From: an uncultured Erysipelotrichaceae bacterium
GTDB taxonomy: Bacteria; Bacillota_I; Bacilli_A; Erysipelotrichales; Erysipelotrichaceae
DNA: 6,386 nt
NCBI GenBank assembly: GCA_902766675.1
Contig: CACXEN010000064.1
Location: forward strand, 1 to 6,386
Direction: 5' to 3'
The notes under the pieces are model-generated. The model worked only from the letters and a program-made list of their open reading frames with translations. It made no database searches and was not told where the DNA came from. Numbering within the stretch: position 1 is the first letter of the stretch; every line of letters begins with the position of its first letter. Shown here one piece after another: positions 1-6,248 of the stretch. A program made the translations under genes and the position numbers.

Positions 1-688
1 GATAGATTATAGGCCATGATACTTCTGATATATATACTTTCCCAGATTTGTCTTGGCGATATGTATAATAATCTTCCATTGTTGTGATTGTTGGTTCAAA
101 CTTTTCTTTGTTTGTGACAATGCCAATAATCGTAAATGGTTCTCCTTTAATCTCAATTGTTTTTCCAATTGGATCTTCTCCTTGGAAAAGAGTTTGTGAA
201 CTATCTTCATCTAATATACAAACTTTTGAGAATCTATCGAAGTCTGCTTGTGAAAATAGTCTTCCTTTTTTTGGAATAAGGCCCATCGCATTGAAATAAT
301 ATTTATCACAACCAATTACGGCACCACCTGATAAAGAATTACTGATATGAAACACTGCATCATATTCTTGTCTAGAGCGATAAAAGGAAACACTTTCTGC
401 ATGCTCTATACCTAATAGTGCTTGTCTTTTTTCTTCATCTAATACTGGTATGCCTGCTGGTACACCGTCATAGAATTCATAATCCCAATCACCTTGGGTT
501 AAATGTATTTCTATACTATTAACACCTGCACCAATCAAATTCTTTTGGATTTGTTCGTTGGTTCCTTGGATTGTAGATACAATCGCAATAATTGCGGCAA
601 TACCGATAATAATACCTAACATTGTCAAAAAGGAACGTAACTTATGTGAGAATATGCCTCTAAAGGATAAGCGTATATTTTCTAACAT
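1..688 (-). CDS. MacB-type FtsX-fold ABC permease, N-terminal part (3' end outside the window)
   Basis: The first 229 codons of a gene run off the left edge with no stop. It begins MLENIRLSFRGIFSHKLRSF, a cytoplasmic amphipathic start typical of MacB permeases. Then comes the first transmembrane helix at about residues 20-41 (TMLGIIIGIAAIIAIVSTI). Next is the large extracellular core domain (MacB_PCD), with AVIGCDKYYFNAMG (123-136), a GRLFSQADF turn (142-150) and DPIGKTIEIKGEPFTIIGIV (172-191). The remaining extracellular part and the usual three C-terminal transmembrane helices should lie beyond base 1; such permeases are commonly around 400 residues. It starts 2 bases after the stop of adaptor 2 with a strong GGGAGGTG site. 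It is the transmembrane partner of the ATPase at 2987-2313, and homologues export peptides, lipids or drugs. Confidence 0.94.
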   Translation of the reverse strand, partial: MLENIRLSFRGIFSHKLRSFLTMLGIIIGIAAIIAIVSTIQGTNEQIQKNLIGAGVNSIEIHLTQGDWDYEFYDGVPAGIPVLDEEKRQALLGIEHAESVSFYRSRQEYDAVFHISNSLSGGAVIGCDKYYFNAMGLIPKKGRLFSQADFDRFSKVCILDEDSSQTLFQGEDPIGKTIEIKGEPFTIIGIVTNKEKFEPTITTMEDYYTYRQDKSGKVYISEVSWPIIY

Positions 689-690
689 AC

Positions 691-2316
691 TTATACACCT
701 CCCTCATCCGCATACTTTGTGCGAACACCTTCTTTTGCGCCATTTCCATATGGGAAAGCAATTGCGTCATCAATGGATAACCCATCTAATACTTCCATGA
801 GTTCACCCCAATATACTTGCCCAGTTGTGACATATTGTTTTTGTAAAATTCCATCTACATCTTTCATGACATATTTGCCTTTACCATCATCTCTAATATA
901 TGCACTTGGTATACAAATTACATCACTTACTTCTGCATCATCAAATGTTAAATCTAAATATGCTTCTGGTGGAATATTTTCTCCATTTTCAATATATGCA
1001 TAGAAGTTATAAAAGGACGCATTTGGATTGCCACCACCATACCATGTATCTTGGGATGGATAGGTATCAATGGAATCTACTGTTGCAGTATATACTTCCC
1101 CTGTTTCCCAACTAGATACTGTAAGTGTTTGTCCAGGTTGTACACGATCCAATAATAATTCGGATACAACACCTTGCACCATGACACCTTCACCACTTGA
1201 AATCTTTATCATTGGTGAGCCATCTTGTGGAATATCATCAATTGCATGCGCAATTGTCACAACGCCATCTTTATTCGCATATACGATGCCATCTCCAGCT
1301 TGTTCACGTAATATCTTTAAATCTAGAAGTGCTCTTCGATAACTTAAATCAGCACTATTGATTTCATTTTTTACTCTTGCGATTTCTTGTGCCAATTCTT
1401 CTGCTGTATATTCTTCTTGGACATCACTATCACTTGGCACTATACCGCTTTGTCCATCACTAGAGCCACTTGGGGTGTCACTTGGCCCAAATGTATCACC
1501 ACTACTAGCATTACCTGAATAGCCACCATCTGTAGGTAATACCGTATCGAATAATATTCCTCCCGATCCATATACATATTCTAATGATGTCGCAAAGAAT
1601 GCTTCATTATCTTCATAATCTCTTAGTGATTCACCATCGAATATATGTGCAGTAATTAATTTGCCATCTAATTTATTGCCTTTTCTAACTTCTACGATGG
1701 CATATTTTTTCTCTTTCTTTAATTCATTAAAGAATGTGCCTTGAATAATTCCATCTTCACTTGCTAAAAAACGATATGGCTTACTTTCAGAGCCATCTGC
1801 TTCTTTATCGATATTATCTTTTAAACTATCAATCACATTCAAAGCATCATTTTCTTTTTTCTTATCTGGCTTTGGTGTCTCTTTAGGCTCTTCTTCTTCA
1901 CTATCAGCAGGTTTTCTTTCTACTGGTTTCGTATTTAATAATTGGTTAAGCTTTTGTTGGAGCTTCGCCATATTTTCTTGTTCGAGTTGTACTTCCAATT
2001 CTTTTAATTCAATTGTTAGTAATTGAGATTCAATATCAAATTGTAAAAGTGGGTCACCTTTTTTTACGTTGTCACCTTCTTTGACATATACCTTGTTTAA
2101 TATTTGTGTAGGCTGTACTGTCACAATTTGTGAATCTTGGTCATAGATTAAACCATAGCTAGTTAAAGAATCTCTCATACCTGTTTGATTCAAATTCGCA
2201 ACTGGAATAACTTCAACTACCTTTCGTTGTTGATTAAACGCATTGATTCCAATAACAGCCCCAAATAATCCTAGTATTGCTAAGAGTGCAATGATAATCT
2301 TCTTTCCTAATTTCAT
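691..2316 (-). CDS. Membrane-fusion (HlyD-like) adaptor 2 with an inserted domain in its hairpin
   Basis: This 541-residue protein is much longer than adaptor 1 (374). Order: membrane anchor at about residues 5-24; first lipoyl half at about 58-95 (VYVKEGDNVKKGDPLLQFD); first helix of the coiled coil (about 96-128); an acidic Pro/Lys/Glu linker (133-158); an extra region (about 178-248); a Gly/Ser/Asp-rich stretch (about 250-300); second helix (303-340); second lipoyl half (343-375, with YANKDGVVTIAHAIDD); beta-barrel (about 376-460); and membrane-proximal domain (465-530, with CIPSAYIRDDGKGKYVM and TTGQVYWGELMEVLDGL). It should sit outside the cell on the permease. The start overlaps the ATPase stop by ATGA, with GAGGG (2323-2327) 6 bases upstream. 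The gene is intact: one open frame links both lipoyl halves and the insert, so this is not a fusion artefact. Confidence 0.92.
   Translation of the reverse strand: MKLGKKIIIALLAILGLFGAVIGINAFNQQRKVVEVIPVANLNQTGMRDSLTSYGLIYDQDSQIVTVQPTQILNKVYVKEGDNVKKGDPLLQFDIESQLLTIELKELEVQLEQENMAKLQQKLNQLLNTKPVERKPADSEEEEPKETPKPDKKKENDALNVIDSLKDNIDKEADGSESKPYRFLASEDGIIQGTFFNELKKEKKYAIVEVRKGNKLDGKLITAHIFDGESLRDYEDNEAFFATSLEYVYGSGGILFDTVLPTDGGYSGNASSGDTFGPSDTPSGSSDGQSGIVPSDSDVQEEYTAEELAQEIARVKNEINSADLSYRRALLDLKILREQAGDGIVYANKDGVVTIAHAIDDIPQDGSPMIKISSGEGVMVQGVVSELLLDRVQPGQTLTVSSWETGEVYTATVDSIDTYPSQDTWYGGGNPNASFYNFYAYIENGENIPPEAYLDLTFDDAEVSDVICIPSAYIRDDGKGKYVMKDVDGILQKQYVTTGQVYWGELMEVLDGLSIDDAIAFPYGNGAKEGVRTKYADEGGV
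696..703 (-). promoter_or_regulatory. Strong ribosome binding site of the permease gene
   Basis: GGGAGGTG on the minus strand sits inside the last codons of adaptor 2, ending 7 bases before the ATG at 688. It fixes this start and explains translation from a gap of only 2 bases after the preceding stop. Confidence 0.75.
1411..1929 (-). other. Inserted region splitting the hairpin of adaptor 2
   Basis: This covers residues about 130-302 of adaptor 2. It has three parts: an acidic, Pro-rich linker (SEEEEPKETPKPDKKK); a possible small folded domain (about 178-248, with YRFLASEDGIIQGTFFNEL and YAIVEVRKGNKLDGKLITA); and a flexible tail rich in Gly, Ser, Asp and Pro (GSSDGQSGIVPSDSD). It sits between the two coiled-coil helices, where the hairpin tip of a normal adaptor would be. 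The helices themselves are short, about 33-38 residues each. Confidence 0.7.
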
Positions 2317-2987
2317 AGAGCACCCTCACTTAATTCACCATCTACGATATGCATGATTCTTTTTGCATGATTCGCAACATTTGCGTCATGGGTAATCATC
2401 AATATGGTGACACCTTGATCATTCAATTCTTGGAATAACTCCATAACCTGTTTTCCACTTGCTTGATCTAGTGCACCTGTTGGTTCATCTGCTAAAAGAA
2501 TCTTTGGATTATTAATCATAGCTCTTGCGATTGCGACACGTTGCTTTTGACCACCAGATAATTGATTTGGATAGAATTCACAACGTTCACCCAAACCTAC
2601 CATCTCCAAAGCTTTTTTTGCTTTCTCATATCGCTCTTCTTTATTTACACCAGCGTATATTAAAGGTAAAGCCACATTATCAATCGCTTTATCTGAAGCT
2701 AATAATTGGAAAGTTTGAAATACAAAACCAATTTTATTTAAACGCACATCTGATAATTCATTTTCATTGAGCGCTTGAATATCTTTTCCATCCAAAAAAT
2801 ATGTACCGCTATCCATTCTATCTAGGCAGCCGATAATATTCATCAGGGTTGTTTTACCAGAACCACTAGGTCCCATAATCGCAACATATTCCCCTTCTTC
2901 TATCTGCAGATTCACATCTTTTAGAGCTGGTACAACGATTTCTCCGTTCCCATAATTCTTATCTACATGCGCAAGATCGAGAATCAT
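2313..2987 (-). CDS. ABC transporter ATPase, MacB/LolD/YknY type
   Basis: This 224-residue cytoplasmic nucleotide-binding subunit is complete, with all motifs intact. They are Walker A GPSGSGKT (39-46), Q-loop Gln91 in GFVFQTFQLL, signature LSGGQ (143-147), Walker B ILLADEP with catalytic Glu168, D-loop GALD (171-174) and switch His200. The GFVFQ-F-LL form of the Q-loop and the length of about 220 residues are typical of the LolD/MacB/FtsE-related ATPases. These pair with FtsX-fold permeases and drive movements on the outer side of the membrane rather than moving substrate through a bilayer channel. GGAGG (2995-2999) lies 7 bases before the ATG. Start and stop overlap the two neighbouring adaptor genes by ATGA, so the three proteins are probably made in coupled fashion. 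The permease partner is the partial gene at 688-1. Confidence 0.97.
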   Translation of the reverse strand: MILDLAHVDKNYGNGEIVVPALKDVNLQIEEGEYVAIMGPSGSGKTTLMNIIGCLDRMDSGTYFLDGKDIQALNENELSDVRLNKIGFVFQTFQLLASDKAIDNVALPLIYAGVNKEERYEKAKKALEMVGLGERCEFYPNQLSGGQKQRVAIARAMINNPKILLADEPTGALDQASGKQVMELFQELNDQGVTILMITHDANVANHAKRIMHIVDGELSEGAL

Positions 2988-4108
2988 TCGGAAGCCTCCG
3001 AAGCATCGATTACTTGCATGCCTTCTGTATATGTTTCATCTGGCCAAACGATAATATCGGAATCTTCTAAACCAGATACGATTTCTTCAATATACATTTC
3101 TTCATTGGTTTCTCCAACTTCAACAGGTCTTTTTTTCAATTTCCCGTTTTCTGAAACCCATGCATATGTCCCATCTTCTTCATGTACGACATATCCTAAA
3201 TCTAACCAAATGCCACTTAAATCTAAATCCATATCCATGCCATTTGATAATTCCACAAATACATGTTGTCCTAGCATCAAACCTTCTGTATCTTCTAATG
3301 CTACATAGAATGGATAAGAAGATGCTCTAGCACTTGTATCATTTCCAAGTGAATTTTCTTCATTATTCTCTGGTTCTGTTTCAATCTTTTGTAAAACACC
3401 AATCCAACTCTTTGATTCATCCACTCTAGAAATGACTCTCATTTCATCACCAACTGTTAGTGCATATATCTGTTGTTCATCTACTTTTCCTTTGACACGA
3501 TATTCGCCAATTTCCATTACTTCAACAATTGGTGCATCCATACCTTGGGCACTAACACCTGTTTCATTTACAGCTTTTACAATGCCATCTATATCTGATT
3601 TCACAATCGCATTATCAATTTCTTGTTGGTATGATGCGATATCATTTTTTAGTTTTCGAATTTCTATATCTGCTTGGCGTATTGCAATTTGTGCCTCCGT
3701 AGAAGGATCCGCTGCCAAAATATTAATTTCTTGTTGTTTTCCTTCTATATCTAATTGTGCTTGGGCAATGCTATTTTCTGATTCCTTTACATCATAGCGG
3801 AATAGACTCGCACCTTTTTTGATTGTGTCTCCGACCTTAACATAGATTTCTTCAATCTTACGTTCACCATTCTTTTTATATTGAACACTTTGTTGGGATT
3901 CCACAACACCACTAAAACGTGTATCTCCAGAAACACTTTGATTCGCACGGTTTAAATCAGATACGCGACTTCCAAATATTGCATTTTCATCATATCCATT
4001 TTGTTGATTCAATGTGAAAAACAATACCAATCCTAATATTACTGCAAGCGCAATTGGCACTCCGATTTTAAATGCTTTTTTCTTAAATAGATTTTTCATA
4101 ATTACCAT
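2984..4108 (-). CDS. Membrane-fusion (HlyD/MacA/YknX-like) adaptor 1 of an ABC exporter
   Basis: This 374-residue protein has a basic N-terminus (KNLFKKKAFK) and one membrane anchor at about residues 14-32, with the rest outside the cell. Domains in order: first half of the lipoyl domain (about 65-105, with KVGDTIKKGASLFRYD), a short coiled-coil hairpin (about 108-167), the second lipoyl half (168-200, with VKSDIDGIVKAV), a beta-barrel (about 201-290) interrupted by an acidic loop (245-260), and a membrane-proximal domain (about 300-368, with RPVEVGETNEEMYIEEIVSGL). This is the order expected for periplasmic-adaptor proteins of MacAB/YknXYZ systems, where they form a ring on the permease. Its stop overlaps the start of the ATPase gene by 4 bases. 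The start is uncertain: neither ATG at 4108 nor the one at 4099 (MKNLFKKK) has a visible Shine-Dalgarno. The 4099 start gives a more usual N-terminus. Confidence 0.92.
   Translation of the reverse strand: MVIMKNLFKKKAFKIGVPIALAVILGLVLFFTLNQQNGYDENAIFGSRVSDLNRANQSVSGDTRFSGVVESQQSVQYKKNGERKIEEIYVKVGDTIKKGASLFRYDVKESENSIAQAQLDIEGKQQEINILAADPSTEAQIAIRQADIEIRKLKNDIASYQQEIDNAIVKSDIDGIVKAVNETGVSAQGMDAPIVEVMEIGEYRVKGKVDEQQIYALTVGDEMRVISRVDESKSWIGVLQKIETEPENNEENSLGNDTSARASSYPFYVALEDTEGLMLGQHVFVELSNGMDMDLDLSGIWLDLGYVVHEEDGTYAWVSENGKLKKRPVEVGETNEEMYIEEIVSGLEDSDIIVWPDETYTEGMQVIDASEASE
2987..3002 (-). promoter_or_regulatory. Hairpin over the ATPase ribosome binding site and start
   Basis: A perfect 6-base inverted repeat, TTCGGA-GGCT-TCCGAA on the transcript, encodes the last residues of adaptor 1. 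The Shine-Dalgarno GGAGG (2995-2999) lies in the stem and loop, and the A of the ATPase ATG is the last base of the stem. The adaptor 1 stop (TGA) overlaps this ATG. The inferred effect is that ribosomes finishing adaptor 1 melt the hairpin, so the ATPase is translated mainly after adaptor 1. The structure is seen in the sequence; the effect is inference. Confidence 0.5.
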
Positions 4109-4109
4109 T

Positions 4110-4115
4110 ATTATA
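4110..4115 (-). promoter_or_regulatory. Possible -10 box (TATAAT) just before adaptor 1
   Basis: A perfect TATAAT lies in the 35-base gap between the lipoprotein stop and adaptor 1. No acceptable TTGACA-like element is found about 17 bases upstream; the six bases there read CAAGCT. If used, transcription would start near 4103, leaving almost no leader before the ATG at 4099. The gap is AT-rich, so chance occurrence is likely. Confidence 0.2.
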
Positions 4116-4143
4116 CTATCTAAAACAAGAACAGCTTGATTTC

Positions 4144-5481
4144 TTAATAAATTAGTTTTTCACCTTTTGTATATGTAGTCCAATCACCATCACTAGGAAT
4201 CCATGAATAATTCGATATACGATACCATGTATAGCCAGATACTTCTTTTATTTCAAATACATTATATTTAGCTCCTATGTGGCTATTACCAACAGAAGCA
4301 TACTCTGGTCCGGCACCTCCACGAATTGTTAATTCTTTTACATGGACTTCTAAAACACCAATAGGTTCTTCCCCTTGTGAAATGTGATAACATGTCGCAA
4401 GAGTCAGTGGAATATCATTTTCTATTGAACCTTTGATATCTAATACACCATACACGCCACCATATAACACATATGCTTTTCCATCATATAGTGATGTTGC
4501 ATTATCAAATATGAAGTCTGTTACTTCATCTCCATTTTCATCAATATATCCCCATTTTCCATATTTCTTTACAGGGCAATAGCCATCTGAGAAATAACCA
4601 ACTGCTTGATAGGAATAATCTCCAATTGCATATTCTCCAGTCGCATTCACCAATGTTTTTGCGTCTGGTGTTCCAATGGTATAGAAACCATTAATATAAC
4701 TTCCTTCATTATATGGACCATTGCCAGAAATAATACCAGCTACTACATTGCCATCTTTATCACATACTTTATAGTCGGTAATATGATAATTCCCATCTAA
4801 TACTGGTGCCACAAATTCACTTGGAAAACTAGCACTAGTAGCAGTAAAGGTATAATTGCCTTTACCTTGTGGTGTCGCAACACCTAATTTATTATCTTTG
4901 ATCGCAACGAATGATGTTTTCGTTTCTGTATCATATGGATCATATTCATAATTTTTTGATGGTACATCACGAATTGTTTTATAGTCATCTGTGAAATAGA
5001 AAGCAGTATCATTTTGTGTATTACCAGCTCCATACATAATTTTTACACCATCATCTGTAGTGACACGTGCAGGGCCTATGCCTTGTGCAAATGGCGCTGA
5101 GTGAATACTTACAGAAGCTGGATAAATTGCTTTCGCTTCATAATTGTATATGCCATGATTTCCATCAATTGCGACAATAACTGCATCACAATCATATTCA
5201 TCGCTAGCCCACTGTTGTGGATAGCCTATTTTATTGAGATCAACTAACGCAGTTGTGCCATCCACACTTACTTCTTGTTTATCAAATGGCATCATCATTT
5301 TGACATTATCCACTTCAATTTCAGGTGCGACTGCCCAAACTTTTGAATAAACACTAGTTTCTTCTTGTTCTGGTTGTTCTTCTTCAACAACTTCTTCCTC
5401 TTGATTGATTTCCAATGCCTCTTCAATTTTTGCACAACCCACTAAAGATAGTGCTAGCAATAATACACCTAACTTCTTCAT
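4144..5481 (-). CDS. Lipoprotein with WG-type repeats and C-terminal bacterial SH3 domain
   Basis: This 445-residue protein begins MKKLGVLLLALSLVGC, a short lipoprotein signal peptide with lipobox LVGC. The predicted lipidated residue is Cys16, which puts the protein on the outer face of the membrane. A Glu-rich linker (about 28-42) follows. The large middle part contains one clear WG repeat at about residues 306-338 (KKYGKWGYIDENGDEV, then a TDFIFDNA strand). Weaker copies are seen near 105-120 (DGNHGIYNYEAKAIYP) and 340-350 (GGVYGVLDIKG). Residues about 378-436 form a bacterial SH3 domain (KELTIRGGAGPEYASVG, with WYRIS and W427IPSDGDW434), a type that usually binds cell-wall peptides. AGAGGAG at 5490-5496 lies 8 bases before the ATG. 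The gene directly precedes a MacAB-type export operon in the same direction, which suggests an accessory cell-surface role. The substrate or partner is unknown. Confidence 0.88.
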   Translation of the reverse strand: MKKLGVLLLALSLVGCAKIEEALEINQEEEVVEEEQPEQEETSVYSKVWAVAPEIEVDNVKMMMPFDKQEVSVDGTTALVDLNKIGYPQQWASDEYDCDAVIVAIDGNHGIYNYEAKAIYPASVSIHSAPFAQGIGPARVTTDDGVKIMYGAGNTQNDTAFYFTDDYKTIRDVPSKNYEYDPYDTETKTSFVAIKDNKLGVATPQGKGNYTFTATSASFPSEFVAPVLDGNYHITDYKVCDKDGNVVAGIISGNGPYNEGSYINGFYTIGTPDAKTLVNATGEYAIGDYSYQAVGYFSDGYCPVKKYGKWGYIDENGDEVTDFIFDNATSLYDGKAYVLYGGVYGVLDIKGSIENDIPLTLATCYHISQGEEPIGVLEVHVKELTIRGGAGPEYASVGNSHIGAKYNVFEIKEVSGYTWYRISNYSWIPSDGDWTTYTKGEKLIY

Positions 5482-5516
5482 ATTTCTTTCTCCTCTTATT
5501 TAAAACAAATATGCAA

Positions 5517-5732
5517 CTACTGCATATCTGTTGGTATGTTTTTTAATACGCCAATTGCGTCTTTGAGATCTCCCGCTGCTTTTTCACATACAAGCGACAC
5601 AATCTTCTTTTCCAATACATTACATTTGCGATAATTCTTGATTAACTCTTTTTCCGCTTTTGATAATCGCATGGAATTAGACGTTGTTGTTTTCTTTTTC
5701 TTCTTTTTCGTTGCTCTTGTTAATTCACTCAT
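5517..5732 (-). CDS. Small lysine-rich helical protein of unknown function
   Basis: This is a 71-residue basic protein. Residues 1-21 are a polar, probably disordered tail with six consecutive lysines (9-14) and a Thr run. Residues 22-53 (RLSKAEKELIKNYRKCN, then VLEKKIVSLVCEKAA) look like two amphipathic helices. This resembles the 'LSEEEKELIEKYR..-EED...ILELAEKLA' segment that follows the DNA-binding domain in many XRE-family regulators, but no helix-turn-helix is present. The chosen start has a clear AGAGGA (5738-5743) 5 bases upstream; an internal ATG at residue 21 lacks a better site. It begins 12 bases after the preceding gene and lies 35 bases before the lipoprotein gene, consistent with one transcript. 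The poly-Lys tail could bind RNA, DNA or acidic membrane lipids, but this is speculation. It is probably a real gene because of its ribosome binding site, its spacing and its helical pattern. Confidence 0.72.
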   Translation of the reverse strand: MSELTRATKKKKKKTTTSNSMRLSKAEKELIKNYRKCNVLEKKIVSLVCEKAAGDLKDAIGVLKNIPTDMQ

Positions 5733-5744
5733 ATATTTCCTCTT

Positions 5745-6239
5745 CTAGAATCCAAAGTATAGAATTGGAAATCCAAAAACGATAATCAAACATTGTGTAG
5801 ATATATCTTCTTCGCATTCCACAGAATAAATTGGTTCATAAGAATAATCCGATTGAATGGAAACACGATCTCCTTTATAACGAGATATCATTGCGACTGT
5901 TTTTTCGCCTTTTCTAAACGCAAATGTTTCACCATCTAGTCGCATGATTTGAAATGCATCATCCGGAAAACGAAGTGTATAAGTTTCATCACTATTCCAT
6001 TGGATTTCCGCAAATTTAATATCTTGATGAAGATATTTTACGATACGTTTTGTGACACCTGGAATTAATGTTTGTTCAACATCATATTCACTTTGCAGAT
6101 GTATTTTTGCGCTGTCTATAAAAGCTGGAGATGTTGTACCTTTCTTAATATATGCTTTATGAATTACTTCTCCATTTTCAAATATATCGCACTCTGCATA
6201 GTCTTTGCGTGAACTTCTATATATCGTATAATTCTTCAT
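5745..6239 (-). CDS. Hypothetical protein, possible Tubby/LURP-one-like fold
   Basis: This 164-residue protein begins MKNYTIYRSS and has no signal peptide. It looks like a succession of short beta strands, for example around residues 14-32, 60-82, 86-100, 104-120 and 125-141. It ends in a strongly hydrophobic segment (about residues 149-164, CLIIVFGFPILYFGF). A chain of antiparallel strands closed by a buried C-terminal hydrophobic segment, preceded by an acidic turn (EEDIS, 143-147), is the layout of Tubby C-terminal-like/LURP-one-related proteins. That is an inference from pattern, not a firm family match. The C-terminal segment is too short and too terminal to be a confident membrane span, although a tail anchor is an alternative. 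The gene starts 9 bases after sepF. The only good Shine-Dalgarno, AGGAG, lies inside the end of sepF about 14 bases upstream, so translation may depend on sepF. Its function is not known. Confidence 0.8.
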   Translation of the reverse strand: MKNYTIYRSSRKDYAECDIFENGEVIHKAYIKKGTTSPAFIDSAKIHLQSEYDVEQTLIPGVTKRIVKYLHQDIKFAEIQWNSDETYTLRFPDDAFQIMRLDGETFAFRKGEKTVAMISRYKGDRVSIQSDYSYEPIYSVECEEDISTQCLIIVFGFPILYFGF

Positions 6240-6248
6240 CTTTAAAAA

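Noticed and set aside
7..210. A 67-codon minus-strand open frame and several plus-strand open frames of 60-120 codons
   Set aside because: They lie in other frames inside the permease, adaptor, ATPase and lipoprotein genes. They lack good ribosome binding sites and give sequences without recognisable domains.
1411..1569. Gly/Ser/Asp-rich stretch of adaptor 2 as a tandem DNA repeat
   Set aside because: The composition is biased, but no repeat unit recurs at a constant period in the DNA. It reads as a flexible protein linker.
4124..4140. CAAG-CTGTT-CTTG followed by a short T run (minus strand), as a terminator between the lipoprotein and adaptor 1
   Set aside because: The stem is only 4 base pairs and the T run is short and broken by AG, so it is too weak for an intrinsic terminator.
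5691..5708. AAA/AAG run encoding six lysines, as a programmed frameshift site
   Set aside because: The run is interrupted by G in several codons. The other frames give no sensible continuation, and the main frame reaches a stop just before the lipoprotein gene.
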